NCBI GenBank assembly: GCA_963933885.1
Contig: CAWVWF010000118.1
Location: forward strand, 1-10,866
Length of the DNA: 10,866 nt
Direction: 5' to 3'
Source of the DNA: CAWVWF01 sp963933885
GTDB taxonomy: Bacteria > Bacteroidota > Bacteroidia > Flavobacteriales_C > GCA-002722245
The notes under the pieces are model-generated. The model saw only the letters and a list, made by a program, of their open reading frames with translations. It did not search any database and was not told where the DNA came from. How positions within the stretch are numbered: the stretch's first letter is position 1; each line of letters begins with the position of its first letter. Position numbers and translations under genes: made by a program. Of this stretch, positions 7,547 to 10,866 are shown one piece after another.

Positions 7547-7563
7547 AGAAGTTTATAACTTCT
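7547..7563. repeat. Inverted repeat between ispE and dnaB
   Basis: AGAAGTT-TAT-AACTTCT is a perfect 7-bp inverted repeat in the 81-base gap, about 30 bases after the ispE stop and 35 before the dnaB ATG. On the minus strand it is followed by TAATTT rather than a proper T tract, so it would be a poor terminator; a dyad operator or mRNA hairpin is equally possible. Confidence 0.4.
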
Positions 7564-7592
7564 CTAACATTAATAAAAAATGTGTTTGGAGG

Positions 7593-8402
7593 TTATAATT
7601 TTAAAGTCCAAAATTGAACGTTTTCATCAAACGTAATCTTTGGTTCAGAATCGTAAATCCCGAAGATTGAAGAACCACTTCCGCTCATTGAAGCATATTG
7701 CGCACCCTGTTTATATAATGAATCTTTTATAGTCTCAATTAGTGGATATTCTTTGAATACAGATCCTTCAAAATTATTTTCTAATTTACTCTTCCAATCT
7801 TCAATTGGTAATTTTAATACTTCTTTAATATTATTTGTTGGTTGGGTAGGAACAACGTGTTTATATGCGATGGGAGTAGATACATGAATGTTTGGATACA
7901 CTAAAACTAAGAACTTACCTTTTAAAGAGAATTCTAAATCAGAAAACTCATCACCAACACCTTCAGCATAAATAGCTTTGTTTTTAACGAAAAAAGCACA
8001 GTCTGCACCAAGTTTCCCTGCCATCTCAAGCATTTTTCCTTCAGGTATTTCTAGATTAAATAACTTATTTAATCCTGTGATACAAAAAGCTGCATCAGCT
8101 GAGCCACCACCTAAACCTGCTCCAATAGGAATCTTTTTCAGTAATTCTAAATCAACATGAGGTATAGGAGTATATTCATTCACAATTTCCCAAGCTTGTT
8201 CAACTAAGTTTAGTTTTCCATTTTTAGGAATTTCAATACCTATTGCTTCAAAGTTGTTTTTGTTTGATTTGTTTTCAGTTATTTCAAGTGCATCAGTTAA
8301 TGAAATAGGATAAAAGACTGATTCGATATTGTGATAACCGTCAGCTCTTTTTTCTGTTATATGAAGACCTAAATTTATTTTTGCGTTGGGGAAAACTACC
8401 AT
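7593..8402 (-). CDS. ispE: 4-diphosphocytidyl-2-C-methyl-D-erythritol kinase
   Basis: IspE is the ATP-dependent GHMP-family kinase that phosphorylates the 2-hydroxyl of CDP-methylerythritol, the fourth step of the MEP route to isopentenyl diphosphate, in the cytosol. The 269-residue length is normal. Seen in sequence: the N-terminal NAKINLGLHI with Lys8 (equivalent to the substrate-binding lysine of E. coli IspE), RADGYHNIESVF (19-30), the glycine-rich ATP loop PIGAGLGGGSADAAF (92-106), LGADCAFFV with the catalytic Asp134, and the C-terminal GHMP motif SMSGSGSSIFGIY (238-250). The ATG at 8402 sits directly before the conserved first strand. The gene is divergent from accA over a 110-base gap and is upstream of dnaB on the same strand. 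Pathway: MEP isoprenoids, feeding quinones and undecaprenyl carriers. Confidence 0.97.
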   Translation of the reverse strand: MVVFPNAKINLGLHITEKRADGYHNIESVFYPISLTDALEITENKSNKNNFEAIGIEIPKNGKLNLVEQAWEIVNEYTPIPHVDLELLKKIPIGAGLGGGSADAAFCITGLNKLFNLEIPEGKMLEMAGKLGADCAFFVKNKAIYAEGVGDEFSDLEFSLKGKFLVLVYPNIHVSTPIAYKHVVPTQPTNNIKEVLKLPIEDWKSKLENNFEGSVFKEYPLIETIKDSLYKQGAQYASMSGSGSSIFGIYDSEPKITFDENVQFWTLKL

Positions 8403-8485
8403 TTTTCAAATTTCTAAAATTTCATTGTTTTTAACAACTATTGAAATCTATTTTTGATCAATAGCGAAAGTTAAGCTAATTGTTT

Positions 8486-8493
8486 TATTTTTG
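8486..8493 (+). promoter_or_regulatory. Possible -7 promoter element of accA
   Basis: TATTTTTG matches the Bacteroidota consensus TAnnTTTG, 19 bases before the accA ATG in the ispE-accA divergent gap (8403-8512), which must hold promoters for both genes. A TTG at 8454-8456 is too far (29 bases) for a standard -33 box, so support is the -7 match and position. I find no matching element for ispE better than TAGATTTC on the minus strand. Confidence 0.4.
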
Positions 8494-8512
8494 CGTTGCT
8501 AAACTCTAGTTT

Positions 8513-9475
8513 ATGATATTTTTAGATTTTGAAAAACCTATTGCTGACTTGTACGAACAATTAGACGCAATTAATGACGTGCAACTAAAAGGAAACGTTG
8601 ATGTATCTAAGTCTATTAAGGATATTGAAAAACAAATTGTTACTACACGTAAGGAAATATATAAAAATTTAACACCTTGGCAACAAGTTCAAGTGTCTCG
8701 TCATCCAGAGCGACCATATACTTTATCTTACATCGATGCTATTTCAGATGAGGGTTCTTTTGTAGAGCTTCATGGAGATAGAAATGTTGGAGATGATAAA
8801 GCAATGGTAGGAGGATTAGGTTCTATTGATGGTGAATCAGTTATGTTTATTGGTCAGCAGAAAGGTGTTAACACTAAAATGCGACAATTTAGAAACTTCG
8901 GGATGCCAAATCCAGAAGGTTATAGAAAAGCATTGCGTTTAATGAAAATGGCTGAGAAGTTTAATATTCCAGTCGTATGTTTAATTGATACTCCAGGAGC
9001 ATTTCCAGGGTTAGAAGCAGAAGAAAGAGGACAAGGTGAAGCTATTGCAAGAAACTTGTTTGAAATGGCAAAGTTACAAGTATCAATTGTTTGTATCGTA
9101 ATAGGAGAAGGGGCATCAGGAGGAGCATTAGGAATAGGTATGGGGGATAGAGTTTTCATGATGGAAAACACTTGGTATTCTGTAATATCTCCAGAAAACT
9201 GTTCTACAATTTTATGGAGAAGCTGGGATCACAAAGAAGAAGCTGCTGAGAAAATGAAACTAACTTCTCAGGATATGAATAAATTGGGCTTAATTGACGG
9301 TGTAATAAAAGAACCAGTTGGTGGAGCACATTCAGATCCTAAGACTGCATATAAAAATGTAAAGAATGAAATATTAAAGTCTTTAGGGGAATTGAGAAGT
9401 ATGGATCCTGCTAAAAGAGTTACTGCTAGAATTAAGAAGTTTGCATCGATGGGAGATCATCAAGAAGAAGCTTAA
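8513..9475 (+). CDS. accA: Acetyl-CoA carboxylase carboxyltransferase subunit alpha
   Basis: AccA pairs with AccD to move the carboxyl group from biotin on AccB to acetyl-CoA, forming malonyl-CoA for fatty-acid synthesis. The 320-residue length is typical. Seen in sequence: an N-terminal helical part (about 1-60) with FLDFEKPIADLYEQL, then TPWQQVQVSRHPERPYTLSYI (54-74), FVELHGDR (83-90), GQQKG (114-118), the crotonase-fold core DTPGAFPGLEAEERGQ (159-174), the oxyanion glycine motif GEGASGGALG (198-207) and ISPENCSTILW (225-235). The zinc-binding cysteines of the complex belong to AccD and are not expected here. The ATG opens directly on the conserved FLDFE motif, so the start is secure. No accD is in the window, as usual where the subunit genes are unlinked. 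Confidence 0.98.
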   Translation: MIFLDFEKPIADLYEQLDAINDVQLKGNVDVSKSIKDIEKQIVTTRKEIYKNLTPWQQVQVSRHPERPYTLSYIDAISDEGSFVELHGDRNVGDDKAMVGGLGSIDGESVMFIGQQKGVNTKMRQFRNFGMPNPEGYRKALRLMKMAEKFNIPVVCLIDTPGAFPGLEAEERGQGEAIARNLFEMAKLQVSIVCIVIGEGASGGALGIGMGDRVFMMENTWYSVISPENCSTILWRSWDHKEEAAEKMKLTSQDMNKLGLIDGVIKEPVGGAHSDPKTAYKNVKNEILKSLGELRSMDPAKRVTARIKKFASMGDHQEEA

Positions 9476-9488
9476 TTTCTTAAATTAA
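9472..9488. repeat. AT-only inverted repeat overlapping the accA stop codon
   Basis: TTAATTT-CTT-AAATTAA is a perfect 7-bp inverted repeat that includes the stop codon TAA (9473-9475). It has no GC in the stem and no T tract, so it is a weak terminator candidate. No better terminator is visible in 9476-9596. Confidence 0.35.
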
Positions 9489-9555
9489 CACCCTTTAAGA
9501 GTTCAAATTGTAAATATTAGAAAGGAATTTCGATATTAGGCGTACAATAAAATGT

Positions 9556-9570
9556 TACTTTTTTAAAGTA
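9556..9570. repeat. Inverted repeat in the leader of the T9SS-domain gene
   Basis: TACTTT-TTT-AAAGTA is a perfect 6-bp dyad 26 bases before the start codon of the small secreted protein. TACTTTTT within it matches TAnnTTTG except for the final base, so it could be a promoter/operator overlap; this is speculative. Confidence 0.25.
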
Positions 9571-9596
9571 TCAGATTATGTAGTTAAAGCTGAAAC

Positions 9597-9893
9597 ATGA
9601 AACGACTAATATTTACTTTTATTTTACTTGGAGCAATAAGTTTTGCAAAAGCATCAAATACAACTTTATATCCAAATCCAGCAACAACTGAATTTACAGT
9701 AAAAGTTGATAAGCATAAAAAGATAAAAACGCTTAACGTTTATAATTACTTAGGTGTGAAAATTACAAGTATTGAATATACTTATGGTGTAGAGTTAATG
9801 GCAAATATTTCCAATCTAAAAACAGGGAAATACTTAGTAAGTATTAACTATTGGGATGGAAGTAGAGAAGTTTTACCAATGATAAAGAAATAA
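9597..9893 (+). CDS. Small secreted protein consisting of a T9SS type A sorting-domain-like module
   Basis: The 98-residue product has a clear signal peptide (MKRLIFTFILLGAISFAKA, likely cut near residue 19), and nearly all the rest is a single domain that looks like the C-terminal sorting domain used by the type IX secretion system. Seen: YPNPATTEFTV (25-35), LNVYNYLGVKI (46-56), a final ISNLKTGKYLVSI (71-83) and a basic KK end, all in the order usual for the sorting domain's beta strands. In typical T9SS clients this domain ends a much larger enzyme or adhesin; here there is no cargo. The protein could be a small surface protein, a stand-alone domain with its own role, or a remnant of a larger client. 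The ATG choice is supported by the signal peptide. It ends directly at a shared terminator. Confidence 0.85.
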   Translation: MKRLIFTFILLGAISFAKASNTTLYPNPATTEFTVKVDKHKKIKTLNVYNYLGVKITSIEYTYGVELMANISNLKTGKYLVSINYWDGSREVLPMIKK

Positions 9894-9924
9894 GGTTCGA
9901 GGTTTAATCCTCGAACCTTTTTTT
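9894..9924 (+). terminator. Compact bidirectional terminator shared by convergent genes
   Basis: A perfect 9-bp stem GGTTCGAGG / CCTCGAACC with loop TTTAAT is followed by seven T residues. The stem begins at the first base after the plus-strand stop codon (9891-9893), and the T tract runs into the stop codon of the minus-strand DUF4494 gene (9923-9925). On the minus strand the hairpin is followed by TTATTTCTTT. One hairpin therefore fills the 29 bases between the genes and very likely ends both transcripts. Confidence 0.95.
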
Positions 9925-10390
9925 ATGCCTCTTCTGTTTCAACGTCATTTTTTTCAACGATTGTTTCTTCGATGTATGGAAAAACATCAACAATATTAGA
10001 TTTTGAAATTGTAGGGATCTCCCAATCAACTATAGATCCTTGTAAACGAACATCCATTTTTTCATAAGCTTCTTTTAATCCGTTAGCTTGAATCATGTAG
10101 TTCTCATTAATTTTTTTCTCTTTCCCACTATCTGGATCAGCACTAATATAGCTTACTTTTATTTTATAGAAAAACTCGTGAGCTTCATCTATGATAACAT
10201 CTTGAATGTTTGTTTTTGCTACAGTCAGTAAATTATATTCAGAAATATATTCTTCAAGAATCCCTTGTAGTCTAGCTTCTGCTTCTGTAAAACTTAATGA
10301 TTGTAACATGTAAGCTTCACTTTTACTAGTGATGCTTCCGTTATCAAGTTGTTTTAAATATTTTATTTTTACTATAAACCAATCAGACAT
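9923..10390 (-). CDS. DUF4494 family protein
   Basis: The 155-residue, soluble, acidic-tailed protein matches the Bacteroidota-specific DUF4494 family: an opening MSDWFIVKIKY, then SFTEAEARLQ (33-42). No enzymatic motif, signal peptide or membrane segment is seen; it is probably cytosolic and its function is unknown. The two halves look alike: residues 4-66 and 73-137 share KIK (8-10, 76-78), YMLQ/YMIQ (27-30, 98-101), EA (36-37, 107-108) and KTNIQDV/KSNIVDV (59-65, 130-136), with a constant 71-residue offset from YM onward, so the protein appears to be a tandem duplication of a domain of about 60 residues. The final 18 residues are rich in Glu. The gene is convergent with the T9SS-domain gene and divergent from the receptor-like gene. 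Confidence 0.87.
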   Translation of the reverse strand: MSDWFIVKIKYLKQLDNGSITSKSEAYMLQSLSFTEAEARLQGILEEYISEYNLLTVAKTNIQDVIIDEAHEFFYKIKVSYISADPDSGKEKKINENYMIQANGLKEAYEKMDVRLQGSIVDWEIPTISKSNIVDVFPYIEETIVEKNDVETEEA

Positions 10391-10445
10391 AGTTATTATA
10401 TTTTGGGTAGCGAAGATACTTCGAAATCATAAGTATTTTAATGAA

Positions 10446-10474
10446 AAGTTTTCCAAACTTATACACAGTTTTCC
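10446..10474. repeat. Repeat cluster around a DnaA box
   Basis: Two features overlap here. AAGTTT-TCC-AAACTT (10446-10460) is a perfect 6-bp dyad, and AGTTTTCC occurs at 10447-10454 and again at 10467-10474, exactly 20 bases apart, about two helical turns. The DnaA-box match lies between the two direct copies. The cluster is in the 155-base gap between two divergent genes. Confidence 0.4.
10459..10467 (+). promoter_or_regulatory. Perfect DnaA-box sequence
   Basis: TTATACACA fits the DnaA-box consensus TTATNCACA exactly. It is a single perfect copy; I see no array of further boxes in the window, so a replication origin is not supported. It could be a regulatory DnaA site for the flanking divergent genes or a chance match. 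Confidence 0.4.
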
Positions 10475-10489
10475 TTTTATCCCTTTTTA

Positions 10490-10515
10490 AGTTCTTTTAT
10501 AAAAAAGCAAGAACT
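10490..10515. repeat. Inverted repeat upstream of the receptor-like gene
   Basis: AGTTCTT (10490-10496) and AAGAACT (10509-10515) form a perfect 7-bp dyad with a 12-base AT-rich spacer, 30 bases before the GTG start. It lies where a promoter or operator is expected. Another dyad, CGAAG-ATA-CTTCG (10411-10423), sits closer to the DUF4494 start. Confidence 0.35.
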
Positions 10516-10545
10516 AATCTTTGCATTTAATTCTACCTTTATAAC

Positions 10546-10866
10546 GTGAAGGCTTTTTTTATTCTATTCTTAGTTTTATTGTTTAACGTTACTCAGGCAG
10601 TTACTCAGGCAGTTACTCAGACAGTTACTTATAGCGGAGTTGTTACAAACGAAGCCAAATCTGAAATGATTATTGGTTGTGTAGTCTACTTAAAAGGGGA
10701 TCCTTCAATTGCTACTTCTACAGATGTAAATGGATTTTATTCGCTGGATATTAAATCAAGTAAGGATACGCTTGTGTTTTCATCAGTATCGTTTGCAACA
10801 AGAGAATATTCAATAACACCTTCAGACAAGGATGTTGTGCTAAATGTCAGCTTAAGTATTGAAGAG
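10546..10866 (+). CDS. N-terminus of carboxypeptidase-like regulatory domain protein, probable TonB-dependent receptor, truncated by window edge
   Basis: The first 107 residues are present. A GTG start gives a signal peptide (MKAFFILFLVLLFNVTQA, with the initial GTG read as Met); the first in-frame ATG (10666) would lose it, so GTG is preferred. After a short VTQA-type repeat comes TYSGVVTNEAKSEMIIGCVVYL...TSTDVNGFYSLDI...DTLVFSSVSFATREYSI...VVLNVSLSIEE, which follows the seven-stranded beta pattern of the carboxypeptidase-D regulatory-like domain. In Bacteroidota this domain opens many SusC-like or other TonB-dependent outer-membrane receptors, and the closing LNVSLSIEE is where such proteins usually pass to the TonB-box/plug region. 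Because the rest is outside the window, other proteins with the same N-terminal domain remain possible. Confidence 0.8.
   Translation, partial: MKAFFILFLVLLFNVTQAVTQAVTQTVTYSGVVTNEAKSEMIIGCVVYLKGDPSIATSTDVNGFYSLDIKSSKDTLVFSSVSFATREYSITPSDKDVVLNVSLSIEE
10588..10629 (+). repeat. 12-bp in-frame tandem repeat coding for VTQA at the signal-peptide junction
   Basis: The unit GTTACTCAGGCA occurs at 10588-10599 and 10600-10611, then with two changed bases at 10612-10623 (GTTACTCAGACA), then half a copy (GTTACT, 10624-10629). It encodes VTQA-VTQA-VTQT-VT at residues 15-28. Two copies end in TQA, a sequence suited to signal peptidase I, so the repeat multiplies the likely cleavage site. The near identity at DNA level points to recent slippage duplication. 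Confidence 0.9.

Noticed and set aside
10391..10545. Chromosomal replication origin
   Set aside because: Only one perfect DnaA box, no box array, and no dnaA, dnaN or other origin-linked gene in view; dnaB is not an origin marker.
10588..10629. CRISPR-like or mobile-element repeat
   Set aside because: The 12-bp units are contiguous, in frame and coding, with no spacers or terminal repeats; it is a slippage repeat inside a gene.
1..10866. Defence island, prophage, or other multi-gene novel system
   Set aside because: No nuclease, toxin-antitoxin, reverse transcriptase, recombinase or phage gene is seen; most genes are core metabolism and replication with uniform composition.

Overview
This AT-rich window (roughly one-third G+C by eye) is a chromosomal segment of a member of the Bacteroidota, most likely a marine-type flavobacterium (order Flavobacteriales). 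The evidence is a small secreted protein made of a type IX secretion C-terminal domain, a DUF4494 protein, the start of a receptor with a carboxypeptidase-like regulatory domain, DnaB, AccA and Acs in the form usual for that phylum, TAnnTTTG-type -7 elements upstream of some genes, and no clear Shine-Dalgarno sequences. I see no rRNA, tRNA, insertion sequence, integrase, phage gene or CRISPR array.

Layout. 2-979 (+): 3' part of a sugar transporter of the fucose/glucose/galactose MFS family, closed by a strong terminator. 1105-2319 (+): NagX/HGSNAT-like membrane acetyltransferase. 2439-4355 (+): acetyl-CoA synthetase, closed by a hairpin that can also serve the opposing strand. 4510-7511 (-): dnaB, then a secreted amidotransferase-fold-like protein of the type usually labelled 'asparagine synthetase B', then a 63-residue two-helix membrane protein, packed with 1-nt and 4-nt gaps. 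7593-8402 (-): ispE. 8513-9475 (+): accA, divergent from ispE. 9597-9893 (+): a signal peptide plus a lone T9SS sorting domain. 9923-10390 (-): DUF4494, convergent with it and sharing one hairpin. 10391-10545: an intergenic region rich in inverted repeats with one perfect DnaA box. 10546-10866 (+): N-terminus of an outer-membrane receptor-like protein cut by the window edge.

How the genes fit together. The sugar transporter and NagX recall the N-acetylglucosamine uptake modules of chitin-using marine bacteria. Acs and AccA sit at the two ends of acetyl-CoA handling (making it from acetate, committing it to fatty acids), and IspE belongs to the MEP isoprenoid pathway. DnaB is the replicative helicase. 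Most of the window is core metabolism and replication; I do not see a multi-gene defence or mobile system. The points most worth a second look are the SSB-like acidic tail at the end of DnaB, the secreted 'asparagine synthetase B' homologue coupled to dnaB, the internal duplication in the DUF4494 protein, the cargo-less T9SS domain, and the 12-bp tandem repeat that multiplies the signal-peptidase site of the last gene.
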